Source: Lichenibacterium dinghuense
GTDB lineage: Bacteria > Pseudomonadota > Alphaproteobacteria > Rhizobiales > Beijerinckiaceae
Reading direction: 5' to 3'
Assembly (NCBI RefSeq): GCF_021730615.1
Contig: NZ_JAJLMN010000001.1
Coordinates: forward strand, 4,785,501-4,849,500
DNA: 64,000 bases
Shown piece after piece: positions 8,803 through 18,000 of this stretch. Each line of letters begins with the position of its first letter. The stretch's first letter is position 1. The notes below the pieces were generated by a model that did no database searches, had not been told where the DNA came from, and saw only the letters and a program-made list of their open reading frames with translations. A program made the position numbers and the translations under genes.

Positions 8803-9155
8803 CCCCGTCCACCATCTCCTCCGCGAGCGATAGATCGCTTGCCTTTGGCAATCGCTGAACCTCCGGCACCTCCATCGCCCCACCCTGCGTCTCCACCGCT
8901 TCCGCCCGTTGCTTCACTATCCACTCCGAACGCCGAGGCGCGGCCACCTGCACCGCCTTGGAGACGGTCTTCCTGCTTTCTTTGGTAGGCGAGGTATATG
9001 GCCCATGCGACAAGTAGGATCGCGACGATCACCCCGACTACGGACGCCCATTCAGGAAGGGTGGCCCAAAATTTTGCAAGTGCGAGACCTAAAAGCACAC
9101 CGGCTGCGCCGAGTGCCAATGGTATCCAGATCGTTGAATTTTTCCCAGAGTTCAT
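8799..9155 (-). CDS. Two-helix membrane protein with glycine-rich tail
   Basis: A 118-residue protein with two hydrophobic segments (about residues 9-30 and 36-56) and a C-terminal glycine-rich module, residues 67-118. With two membrane helices and a basic Lys/Arg patch after the second (AYQRKQEDR), the tail is predicted to face the cytoplasm. The tail matches residues 8-59 of the neighbouring soluble glycine-rich protein position by position with no gap. Such a shared module could let the soluble partner assemble at the membrane. No family recognised. The upstream ribosome binding site is modest (GGGTCAGTGG). Confidence 0.68.
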   Translation of the reverse strand: MNSGKNSTIWIPLALGAAGVLLGLALAKFWATLPEWASVVGVIVAILLVAWAIYLAYQRKQEDRLQGGAGGRASAFGVDSEATGGSGGDAGWGDGGAGGSAIAKGKRSIARGGDGGRG

Positions 9156-9340
9156 TCCACTGACCCTTTCACAGCGAACGAGGTGAGGAACGGCGCACTC
9201 CGATTGAGCACCTCAGGGTATACCCCAGCGTGACGTCACGCCGAGCGCTGGAGCTGGCGTCACTCCTGGGTGGCTGATGCGAGTCACGTGACGCGGCCCG
9301 CGTCGGGCCTAAACCCCGATGTGACGCCCGGCGCCGTCGC

Positions 9341-10054
9341 TCAGGCCCGGGCCACCCACCCCCGCCATGTGAAGGCGGCGTAGAACAGCTCAACGTCGTG
9401 GAAGCCGGCATGGGCTAGGATTGCCGCATCGTCCTCGGGCGTGAGGGCGGGCAAGTGCGCGTCGACCGCAGCACGGGCCTTTCCAGGCTGCTCGGGATCG
9501 GCCCCCGACGCGACGGCAAAAGCCTCGTAGCGGGCGAGCCAGCGCGAGCGCGCCCCGTCGCCCTGGGGGAAGCTGCCGTGCGCCGCGACGAACGGCGCGC
9601 CCGACCGCAGCCGGCGGTGGATGGCCTGCACGGTCGTCTCGCGTTCGGCGGCCTCCAGGAAGTGCAGGGTCAGCAGGCAGGTCGCGGCATCGAAGAGGCC
9701 GGCCGGCGCGGCCTCGATGTACCCCTCGACCAGCGTCACCCGCTCCATGGCGGGGCCGAGCACCCGTTCTGCCTCCCGCAGCATCTCCCGCGCCGGGTCG
9801 ACGCCGACGAAGGTCTAACCGGGGTGCGCCTCGGCCAACACGTCGAGTTCCAGGCCGCCGCCGGCGCCGAGCACGAGGACCCGGGCGTCCTCTGGCGTGC
9901 CTTCGGCCAACAGCAGGCTCGTCATCCGGTGGAGGGCGTCGAAGCCCGGCACGTAACGGCGCGGCCCCTCCGCGTACTTCGCGACGGCCACGGGATCGTT
10001 GAAGGCGGCGACGAAATCCAGGGCGCCCGTTGCATCCTCAGGCGGCATCGGCAT
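9341..10054 (-). pseudogene. SAM-dependent methyltransferase interrupted by an amber codon
   Basis: The reading frame begins at 10054 with a strong ribosome binding site (GAGGAGA) and encodes a class I methyltransferase: YAEGPRRYVPGFDALHRM, then the SAM-binding motif VLVLGAGGGLELDVL. At 9815-9817 a TAG interrupts the frame between HPG and TFVGVDPAREML, where the second half of the Rossmann motif continues in the same frame to 9341 (DAATCLLTLHFL and onward). Many homologues have an aromatic residue there, so a single TGG-to-TAG change is the simplest explanation. An internal ATG at 9784 could give only the C-terminal part, without the SAM glycine loop. Functional only if the amber codon is read through. 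Confidence 0.75.
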
Positions 10055-10218
10055 GTCTCTCCTCGTGGCTGACCCTACGCCCGTCTGGCGGGGCATGGAA
10101 GCCGGCGCTGAGCCGGCGGGCCGTGACGTCAGCCGACCGGGTCGACGATCTGTTCGACGAGGCCCGTTCGCGGCTCGCTCCGGGGTGTCATCACGCGCAG
10201 GCCGAGAGATTTCCCGCC

Positions 10219-10953
10219 TCACCGCAGCTCGCGCTCGAAGAACGCCAGCATCTCCCGCCACCCACGCTCTGCGGCGGCCTCGTCGTAGACGGGGAAGTCG
10301 GGGTTCATCCAGCCATGGGGGGCCGGGTAGGTTTCGGCCTGGAACGGGACGCCGGCCTCGCGCAGCGCCGTCTCCAGCCGCTCGGCCATCGCGGGCGGGT
10401 AGCTGGCATCGTTCGTCGCGGCCGCGATGTACAGGCTCGCGGCGAGCTGCGGCGCGTAGGTGTGCGGGCTGTCCGGCGCGTCGGTGGCGAGGTTGCCGCC
10501 GTGGAGGCTCGCGACGGCAGCGAACCGCTCCGGATGCGTCCCGGCGGCGGCGATGGCCATGCCGCCGCCCATGCAGAAGCCGACGGCGCCCACCTTCGAT
10601 CCCTCCACGTCGCGGCGCGTGTCGAGGTAGGTGAGGACGGCACCGGCGTCCTGCGCGGCCTTCGCATTGCCGGTGGTCGCCATCAGGGGGCCGAGCACCG
10701 CGCGGAAGTCGCCCCGCAGCACCTCGACCGGGTCGAAGGGGCCGTAAGCGCCGTAGCGGTAGAAGAGGTCCGGCACGAGCACGAGATAGCCGGCGTCGGC
10801 CAGCCGCTGCGCCATGGCGAACACGGCCGGACGGATGCCGCCCGCGTCCATGAAGAAGATGATGGCGGGTGCGGTCTCATGCGCCTCGGCGGTGAACACG
10901 GAGGTCGGACAGCGACCGTCCGGGGTGGTGAGCACGACATCTTCACGCGGCAT
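10219..10953 (-). CDS. Dienelactone hydrolase family protein
   Basis: A 244-residue alpha/beta hydrolase of the dienelactone hydrolase family. The nucleophile is Cys in VGFCMGGGMA (about residue 127), as in true dienelactone hydrolases rather than serine esterases. The acid is probably in ATNDASYP and the histidine in APHGWMNPDFPVYD near residue 205. DLH enzymes open dienelactones in chloroaromatic degradation, but many members act on other esters, so the substrate is open. It is transcribed divergently from the MarR-family gene at 11085, a common arrangement for a stress- or aromatic-induced hydrolase under MarR control. Confidence 0.85.
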   Translation of the reverse strand: MPREDVVLTTPDGRCPTSVFTAEAHETAPAIIFFMDAGGIRPAVFAMAQRLADAGYLVLVPDLFYRYGAYGPFDPVEVLRGDFRAVLGPLMATTGNAKAAQDAGAVLTYLDTRRDVEGSKVGAVGFCMGGGMAIAAAGTHPERFAAVASLHGGNLATDAPDSPHTYAPQLAASLYIAAATNDASYPPAMAERLETALREAGVPFQAETYPAPHGWMNPDFPVYDEAAAERGWREMLAFFERELR

Positions 10954-11033
10954 CGGGGCAGCCTCTAGAGCGAGCGGGTGCGGGGAGAGTGGCTGGCGGC
11001 GTCGTGGTCAAAGGAGCGACGGCCTTCATTTAT

Positions 11034-11048
11034 ATATGTAGATATGTA
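11034..11048. promoter_or_regulatory. Direct repeat ATATGTA-G-ATATGTA, possible MarR operator
   Basis: In the 131-base gap between the divergent hydrolase and MarR genes, an AT-rich stretch in otherwise GC-rich DNA holds two copies of ATATGTA separated by one base, with a further TATAT just before. Its place 36 bases before the MarR start makes it a candidate operator and promoter element for both genes. It is not a clear palindrome, so the assignment is tentative. Confidence 0.35.
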
Positions 11049-11084
11049 TCCGTTAGCTGATGGCCGGGATGAGAGCAAGGACAC

Positions 11085-11537
11085 ATGGGCGAGGGTGAGA
11101 ACGTCTTGAGGACGCCGGGGCACCTCGTTAGCCTCGCAGCCCGTGGGTTCGCGCGCCTGAGCGAGGCGAGGTTGAAGCCTCTCGGCTTCGGTGTCGGCCA
11201 CCTGCCGGTCCTAGTCGCCCTGCGGGATGGAGACGCCAGCACGCAACGCGACTTGGCCCGCTTCGCGCGGATTGAGCAGCCGCCCATGGCGCAGATGCTC
11301 GGCCGAATGGAGCGGGACGGCCTCATCCGCCGGACACCGCATCCGAAGGACGGCCGCAGCCAGCGCGTGGCGCTGACGGCGGCGGCGCTCGCACGCCTGC
11401 CGGAGGCGATCGCCGTCCTGGTCCAGGGCAGCAGCGATGCACTAACCGGGTTCACCGAAGCCGAGGTCCAGGAGTTCATTGACCTACTCACGCGGCTCCT
11501 CGCCAACCTCGACCGCCTGACGGCGGCTCGCCCCTGA
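11085..11537 (+). CDS. MarR-family transcriptional regulator
   Basis: A 150-residue winged-helix regulator. The DNA-binding region lies around residues 50-95: LARFARIEQPPMAQMLGRME (helix-turn-helix) and LIRRTPHPKDGRSQRVALT (the wing, with the conserved D-x-R-S pattern). Helices at both ends would form the dimer interface. Members usually repress a neighbouring gene and release DNA when they bind an aromatic compound or oxidant. Divergent placement suggests control of the dienelactone hydrolase family gene at 10219-10953 and of itself. Confidence 0.88.
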   Translation: MGEGENVLRTPGHLVSLAARGFARLSEARLKPLGFGVGHLPVLVALRDGDASTQRDLARFARIEQPPMAQMLGRMERDGLIRRTPHPKDGRSQRVALTAAALARLPEAIAVLVQGSSDALTGFTEAEVQEFIDLLTRLLANLDRLTAARP

Positions 11538-11627
11538 CCGACGACGTGATGGCCGGCCGGAGCGGGTTGACGCCGCCTATTGCCGGTGTGGTTTGTGTGG
11601 TGGGCCTATACCCTGAGGTGACAAACC

Positions 11628-12173
11628 ATGGCCCGCATCGGTTACGCCCGCGTCAGCACGCTCGACCAGGACCTCGACGGCCAGCTCGCCAAGCTCAAAG
11701 CCGAAGGTTGCGGGGTGATCCGCTCGGAGAAGGTGTCGGGTGGCAGCCGTGACGGCCGCACCGAGTTGGCGACCGTGCTGGAGTTTCTGCGCCCTGGCGA
11801 TGAGCTGGTGGTGACCCGCCTCGACCGGCTCGGGCGCGACACCCGCGACGTCCTCAATTTGATCCATGAAGCCGAGCAGCGCGGCGCCTTCGTCACCGTG
11901 CTCGACCCGCACGTCTCGACGCGCGGCGAGATGGGCCACCTCGTCCTTACCGTCCTCGGCATGGTCGCCCAGATGGAGCGCCGCTTCATCCGGGAACGGC
12001 AGCGCGAGGGCATCGCGCGGGCAAAGAGCGAGGGCGCTTACGCCGGCGGCAAGCGGCGCCTCGACCGCGAGCGCATCAGGGCGCTGCACGCGGCTGGCAG
12101 CGGCCCCGCTGTCATCGCCCGGGAAGTCGGCTGCTCGCGCATGCAAGTTTATCGCGTGCTGCAAGAACGGTGA
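11628..12173 (+). CDS. Serine recombinase (resolvase/invertase family)
   Basis: A 181-residue small serine recombinase. The N-terminal catalytic domain has the nucleophile Ser in YARVSTLDQD (about residue 10) and the conserved arginines in VTRLDRLGRDTRDV; the long E helix follows (MGHLVLTVLGMVAQMERRFIRERQ). The C-terminal ~45 residues are a Hin/resolvase-type HTH (ALHAAGSGPAVIAREVGCSRMQVYRVL). It may be a resolvase from a lost transposon or a DNA invertase. It lies 24 bases from the stop of convergent hsdS, but I saw no inverted repeats inside hsdS that would support phase variation. Confidence 0.9.
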   Translation: MARIGYARVSTLDQDLDGQLAKLKAEGCGVIRSEKVSGGSRDGRTELATVLEFLRPGDELVVTRLDRLGRDTRDVLNLIHEAEQRGAFVTVLDPHVSTRGEMGHLVLTVLGMVAQMERRFIRERQREGIARAKSEGAYAGGKRRLDRERIRALHAAGSGPAVIAREVGCSRMQVYRVLQER

Positions 12174-12197
12174 AGTTCTGAGGGTTGAGGAAGACCA

Positions 12198-13499
12198 TCA
12201 GAGCAGGGCCGACTGAGGAGGGCGACTGCGACGCCTTCCCGCTGGGGCTTTGTCCCTCGTGCCTGTGATCCGTTTTAGTAGAGCACTCGCAGGTTCGTCA
12301 GCCGAGTCTTGCGGCACAAGCTCGCCCCGGAATGCCTGCGCGAGAACGGCCCGATCTAAGTGAGCGATGAGCTTGCGGGCGCTGGTGGCCTCGGCGGCGA
12401 GGCGGTCGATCCAAGCCAAAGCGGTCTCGATGCGGCTCAAAACCTTCGCCTGCTCGCGAAGCTGCGGCAAGGGAACTTTGATACGGTTTAACGCCGCCTG
12501 AGTTAGCTTCGGCTGTGCGGAGCCCGTGACATATGGCGAGAGATCTATCGAGTTGAGGAACCAAGCCAACCATGCATTCGAGCATGATACGTGAGCACGA
12601 AGAACATGCGCATGGTTGTTCACCCAAAACCGATCCTTGGCAAGGAAGGCTATGGGCGTACTTCTGGACAGAAGATTAGCTCCATCCTCTCCAATCAATA
12701 CATACTCGCCATCAAACAAAAAATCATCTATACTATCAATTATTCCGGAAGCTCCATAATAAGGGTATGTGCCCCTCCGAGTTGCGCGCTCTGATGCGCG
12801 GATCGGAATCCTGCGACCATCCAAATTTTCAGCCGCTTCGGCAATCGTGACTATAGACCATGTTGGCTGCGGATTGTTGAATCGCCAATTTTCGGTCAGG
12901 TCGCCATTGAAAGCAGCTTTCAAGATTGCTTTCTTATACTTCTCGACCAGCCTCGCCACGTGGTCGAGCTGGTCGCGAGCTCGCTTCGATCTAGCCGATA
13001 AACTGTCAATCTTGGCGCCGATCCGGCGCTGTTCTCCGCTCGGCGGCAGGGGAAGGGATATGTTCTGGAGAGCCTCACGCGGCAGATGCTTAATCGTCGT
13101 GCCAGTGAAATGGTCCTGCAGCGTGCCGTCCCGAGCCATGAGCCAGAGATACCGAGCGAGCCAGTCCGGGCTAATGCCCTCTTCCGTACGTACACGCAGA
13201 ATGGCTTTCTGGAACTTAAGATCGGTCGGGCCTGACCGCCACACCGCCGCTCGGCCCGGCTCGCCCCCCTCGCAAACAAGCACATCGCCATCGCGGATGG
13301 AGAACTTCGCCCGCTCCTCAAACGACATTGGCATAGTTAGAACGTGCGAGGTATCCATCTCGCCCCATCTTACGTTGATGTTGCGCAGATAGGGTGTAGG
13401 ATCGCCCGAGTTCTTGGCTTTGTCGAGCATCTTTCCGAGTTGTATATCGGCGACAGCTTCAAACCGGGTGGTGGTCCAGCCTAGAGGTAGGTCACTCAT
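12198..13499 (-). CDS. hsdS: Type I restriction-modification specificity subunit
   Basis: A 433-residue HsdS that determines the DNA target of the type I complex. Two target-recognition domains occupy about 1-150 (starting LPLGWTTTRFEAVADIQLG) and 215-370 (PQPTWSIVTIAEAAENL). Each is followed by a conserved coiled-coil spacer: LPLPPSGEQRRIGAKIDSL and VPLPQLREQAKVLSRIETAL. The repeated TRD/spacer layout is intact, so a bipartite recognition site is expected. Its start overlaps the hsdM stop by four bases (ATGA). The first TRD region is visibly lower in GC than hsdM and hsdR, as commonly seen when TRDs are exchanged. Confidence 0.92.
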   Translation of the reverse strand: MSDLPLGWTTTRFEAVADIQLGKMLDKAKNSGDPTPYLRNINVRWGEMDTSHVLTMPMSFEERAKFSIRDGDVLVCEGGEPGRAAVWRSGPTDLKFQKAILRVRTEEGISPDWLARYLWLMARDGTLQDHFTGTTIKHLPREALQNISLPLPPSGEQRRIGAKIDSLSARSKRARDQLDHVARLVEKYKKAILKAAFNGDLTENWRFNNPQPTWSIVTIAEAAENLDGRRIPIRASERATRRGTYPYYGASGIIDSIDDFLFDGEYVLIGEDGANLLSRSTPIAFLAKDRFWVNNHAHVLRAHVSCSNAWLAWFLNSIDLSPYVTGSAQPKLTQAALNRIKVPLPQLREQAKVLSRIETALAWIDRLAAEATSARKLIAHLDRAVLAQAFRGELVPQDSADEPASALLKRITGTRDKAPAGRRRSRPPQSALL

Positions 13500-15001
13500 T
13501 CCGCTGCCTCCGGCAGCATCGCAACCGGCTGCTCGTCGCTCTCCACCTCATCCGACAGCGCCTCGATGTCGGCGAGCGCGGCGCGCAGGTGCCCAATGAT
13601 CGCCGCCGCGATGTCCTCAGGCTCAGTCAGCCCCTCCTCGGCGTCAGCCTCCGTGTCGCGCAGCCACGCAATGTCGAGGTTGTCGTTGCGCGCCGCGACC
13701 TGCTCGCGCGTGAAGCAGCGGAATCGACCAGCCTCGCCCTCGTCCCGGCGCACCGCCCCACCGTTCGGGTCATCGCCGTAGACGGCCTCGAAGGCTGCGA
13801 AGTCCGTCACGGTCAGCGGGCGTGTCTTGCCGTAGGCAGGCTGATCGGCGCGCAGGTCGTAGACCCACACAGCCTTCGTGCTGCCCCGGTCCGTCGTGCC
13901 GCGTCGCAAAAACAAGACGTTGGTTTTCACGCCCTGCGCGTAAAAGATGCCGGTCGGTAGGCGCAGGATCGTGTGCAGGTCGCATAGCTCCATGAGCCAC
14001 GTCCGCAGTCGGCGGCCCGTGTTGTCCTCGAACAGCACATTATCGGGAACCACGACGGCTGCTCGGCCGCCGGGCTTCAACGCCCGCACGATGTGCTCGA
14101 CGAAAGCTAGCTGCTTGTTCGAGGTGTCGGCTGTAACCGAGAAGTCCGTGCGCGTTGGCCGCCCGCCGCCCTTCTTCGTGCCGAAGGGCGGGTTTGACAG
14201 AATCAGGTCCGCGCTCTTCAGCCCTTCGCCGTCAGGCGAGAGCGTGTCGGCGCTCATCACCCCGCCCTCGATGCCGTGCAGCATCAGGTTCATGAGGCAG
14301 AGCCGATGCGTGTCGGGCACCAGCTCTGCGCCGTGGAACGCACCGTGGCGCTGGAAAAACTGCCGAGCTTCCGGCAACGTGTATAGATCGTCGGTAGCCG
14401 CCTTCACGTACTGGTCGGCCGCGACCAGGAAACCACCCGTGCCGGCGGCCGGGTCTTGCACTACTTCGCCCGCGCGGGGTCTCATGAGCCGGACGATGCA
14501 GTCGATGAGCGGACGCGGGGTGAAGTACTGCCCCGCTCCAGATTTCTTCTCGGCCGCATTCTTCTCAAGCAGACCCTCGTAGAGGTTACCGAGGCCCTCC
14601 TCGCGCGCCGAGTACCAGTCCAACCGGTCGATGGCGGACGTGAGCGCCTTCAAGTTCGTGGGCTTCCTCAGCCGGGTCTGAGCGTCAGCGAAGATCGCCC
14701 GCACGAGATCGTCGGCTGCCCGCGTCGGATCGCCGAGTTCGACCAACATCCTGCGGTAGGAAGTCAGTTGCTCTTCACCCTCGCGCCGGGCAAGATCGCC
14801 CCAGCGGCAGCCCTCGGGAAGCCGAGCCTCGCGCAGAGCTCCGTCTCCACCGCGCACCTCGGCCATCATCTTGAGGAAAAGCAGATAGGTCAGCTCCGTG
14901 ACGTATTCGTTGTAGGTGATCCCGTCGTCGCGCAGCACGTGGCAGAGCGACCAGAGCTTGGCGACGATGTCGGTGGTGGTGGGGCTTTGTGGGCTGATCA
15001 T
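13496..15001 (-). CDS. hsdM: Type I restriction-modification DNA methyltransferase subunit
   Basis: A 501-residue N6-adenine methyltransferase. After an N-terminal helical domain (AKLWSLCHVLRDDGITYNEY), the SAM-binding motif I DPAAGTGGFL lies near residue 183 and the catalytic NPPFGT (motif IV) near 268. YFTPRPLIDCIV just before motif I is typical for HsdM. With HsdS it methylates the host target. Start and stop overlap its neighbours by four bases each, so R, M and S are translated as a coupled set. Length is normal for the family and no key residue is missing. Confidence 0.95.
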   Translation of the reverse strand: MISPQSPTTTDIVAKLWSLCHVLRDDGITYNEYVTELTYLLFLKMMAEVRGGDGALREARLPEGCRWGDLARREGEEQLTSYRRMLVELGDPTRAADDLVRAIFADAQTRLRKPTNLKALTSAIDRLDWYSAREEGLGNLYEGLLEKNAAEKKSGAGQYFTPRPLIDCIVRLMRPRAGEVVQDPAAGTGGFLVAADQYVKAATDDLYTLPEARQFFQRHGAFHGAELVPDTHRLCLMNLMLHGIEGGVMSADTLSPDGEGLKSADLILSNPPFGTKKGGGRPTRTDFSVTADTSNKQLAFVEHIVRALKPGGRAAVVVPDNVLFEDNTGRRLRTWLMELCDLHTILRLPTGIFYAQGVKTNVLFLRRGTTDRGSTKAVWVYDLRADQPAYGKTRPLTVTDFAAFEAVYGDDPNGGAVRRDEGEAGRFRCFTREQVAARNDNLDIAWLRDTEADAEEGLTEPEDIAAAIIGHLRAALADIEALSDEVESDEQPVAMLPEAAE

Positions 15002-18000
15002 CCGGCCTGCTTCCAGAGTTCCTCGTTGACGTCGGCGAGCACGCGCTCAAGCTCGCCGGAAAACACGCGGTTCAAGCGTGCGAACCCGCCGCCATCGGCT
15101 TGGAACTGACCCGAGTCGAGCGCGTCACGATCTACCACGATCTCGGCCGCGACCTGCTCACCGATGCGGCGCAGCCACTTGCGCTGCGGCTCCGTCCACG
15201 GCCGGCTCGCGAGGATGCGGTTCATGGCGGTCCGCACCCGGTCAGCATAGGGCACGAGCGGGTCTCCGAGGGCGGCCTGCCGCACAAAGCCGATAATCGA
15301 TGCAGCGATTTCCTCGTTCTTGGCGTCAGTCCACGCCCGCTTGAGGCTGGCTTCCGAGAAGCCGCGTCCGTCGAGTTCGGCCCTCAGTTCCCGGAGCTGC
15401 GCGCGGGTCAGGTCACGCGGGCGCTGGACCACGACGGTGAGCGCCGCGATGGTGTTGACGTTGCCGCGCACGAAGGCGATGAACCCGTCCAGAAAGTCCT
15501 CGGGCCGTTGCTGGCCAGGTCCGTAACCGCGCGAGACCGCGACCACCGCGTCCGGGTGAGTCGAGATCGGCACCAGCACCGGCAGCCCGCCCTCGCCCTC
15601 ACCATCGAGGACCGGGCCGAGCGCGGCGCTCTGGCGTGCCCAAGTCACTAAATCCTCGCCCGAAGCCCCGTGCAGGCGCGCCAACAGCGCCTCAGAGGCC
15701 TCGCCGGCCAGCGCCGCCACACGCTCGCGCGCGGCTTCGGGCAGGTGCTTGAGCCGGCGGCGCAGCTTGACGACCAGTTGACCCCGAATCGCATCGCGCT
15801 GCTCTTGTGTCTCAGCACGACCGAGTTCGGCGAGAAGCTGTTCGAAGGAAATCGCTGGGTTAACCACCACCGGCTTCATGTCGGTGAGGTCCTGAAGGTG
15901 GCGATAGAGGTCTACCGCGTCGAAAACGCGGAACGCCTCCTTGCCGATTTCGGGGCACAGCCGCGTCGCCCGCCCGATCATCTGGTCGTAGAGGATGCGC
16001 GAGTTCACCCGGCGCAGAAAAACGAGGTTGGTGATCGCCGGCACATCGACGCCGGTGGTGAGCAGGTCAACGGTGACGGCGATCTTCGGGCTGGCGTCGT
16101 TGCGGAAGGAACGGATAAGTTTCCTGACCTCGCGCGGGTTGTCGCTCGTCTTGGCCGTGATCTTCTTCACCGCTCCATCGTCGATCTCACCGTAGGCGTC
16201 GCGCATCGCGTCCTTGATGCAGGTGACGACGAGGTCGGCGTGCAGGTCGCTAGCGGCGAAGATCAGGGTCTTACCGGGCAGCGCCGGGTCGATGTGCCGG
16301 GTCAGTTCTTCGGCCACCGCCCGGTTGAACGGCTCGGTCACCACCGCGCGGTTAAACTGCTCCACCTCGAAGCGCAGCTCGTCCGGAGCGTGCGCGAGAT
16401 CGATCTCCCCTGTCGTCGTGTTCAGAAGTTCGTACTGGTCGGCCTTGCCGAAATGGATGCCGGCGCGCGCGAGCGCGGTCTCGATCCTGATCGGCGGCTC
16501 GTGATCATTGAGGTAGCCATCGATCACCGCCGCCCGGTAGCCGTAGCGGAAGATTGGCTCGCCAAAGATCTCGGTCGTGTGCAACGCCGGCGTGGCGGTC
16601 AGGCCGATCTTGACCGCGTCGAAATGGTCGAGCACGCGCCGGTACTTCGAGACGTAGTCCTCCTGTCCCCGGAAGGTCAGCTCCGCCTCGGAGAGTTCGC
16701 GGTCAAGCAGGTAGCCGCGGTGGCACTCGTCCACGACGAGGAGGTCATACTGATCGACGGGCGGTATATCGGCCGGGTCGGTGGCCAGCAGGACGCGGCG
16801 CACGAGGCCCTGGATGGTGCAGATGTGCACCCGTGTGGAGTCATCAGGCTGGACGTCGCCGAGGCCCTTGAGTCCGAAAGTATCGGCGAAGGTCTTGGCT
16901 CCGACAACCTTGGTGGTCGAGAACTCGCCCTCGGTTTGGTCACCCAGCGCCGAGCGGTCCACCACGAAACAGACCCGCCGAAAGCGCTTGGCGGCGAGCA
17001 GACGATAAAGCAGCGCGATGGCGAGCTTGGTCTTGCCCGTACCCGTCGCCATAGCAACCAGCATCGCCCGCCGACCCTCGACGAGCGCCGCCTCGACGGC
17101 GTGAATGGCCGCGCGCTGGTAAGGGCGGAGCGCAAAGCCGAACTCCATCGGCTGATGGGCGAGCGCAGTGCTCGCAGCATCCTCGTCAACCTCAAGGCGG
17201 GAGACAAGCCCATCGGGAGTCGGCCAGTCGGTGAGCGCCCGGCGAAGATTGGTCGGCCGGCGCGTGTCGCGAAACCAGATGCCCGAGGCGGTCTCGAGTT
17301 GGCGCAGGTACGGTCGACCGTTGGCGGCGAAGACGAACGGGACGGCGAGCCCGTCACCCCACGGAGCGCCCGGCACGAGCGAGCTACCCTCGATGCCAGT
17401 GAGGCCCCGCGCATAGCCTTCCGCCTGATCGATGGCGGCAGAGACGGAACGACGCCGCCGTTTGGCTTCGACGAGGCTGACAAGGGTGGTCCCGACAAAG
17501 AAGGCGTAGTCGGCCGGCCCGTTGGCGGTCGGCCACTCCGCGATGGCAAGGTTGCGCCCCTTAACGGGCCGGGTGCCGGCACTATGACGCAGACTGCGGG
17601 TGTCGGCCTCCCAGCCCCGGTTGCGAAGCTGGGCGTCGATGAGCGTCCGAGTATCGGCCTCGTCTAGATCGATGTGCTGAGCGGCCGCCTCGGAGCGGGT
17701 GACAAGATCGAGGACCTCGGCGCGCGGGGCCTGCTCGGCCTGCGTCTGAAGCGACGCGAGACGAGCAGCGATTTCGACCTTGGCCGCCTCACTCTCCTGC
17801 GCCAACTGTTCCCAGAGCGCCCGCTCGACCGCCTCGCGGGCTAAACGCTCGGATAACGACTCGCGCTCGCGGGCTTCGGCGTTGGCGCGCTGCTGGGCGA
17901 GAGCTACCTCGCCCTCACTGTCGGTGAGACGTTGTTGCAGGGCCGCGATCTCGGCCCTCAGCGTGGCAGTTGCGTCTACCGGCTCGGGTGGGGGCACGAA

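Noticed and set aside
12198-13499. Phase-variable hsdS controlled by the neighbouring serine recombinase
   Set aside because: Only one hsdS is present, with no silent cassettes and no visible inverted repeats within the two spacers.
15670-17667. Plus-strand frame of 665 codons opposite hsdR
   Set aside because: Antisense of the helicase and nuclease domains; no recognisable fold.
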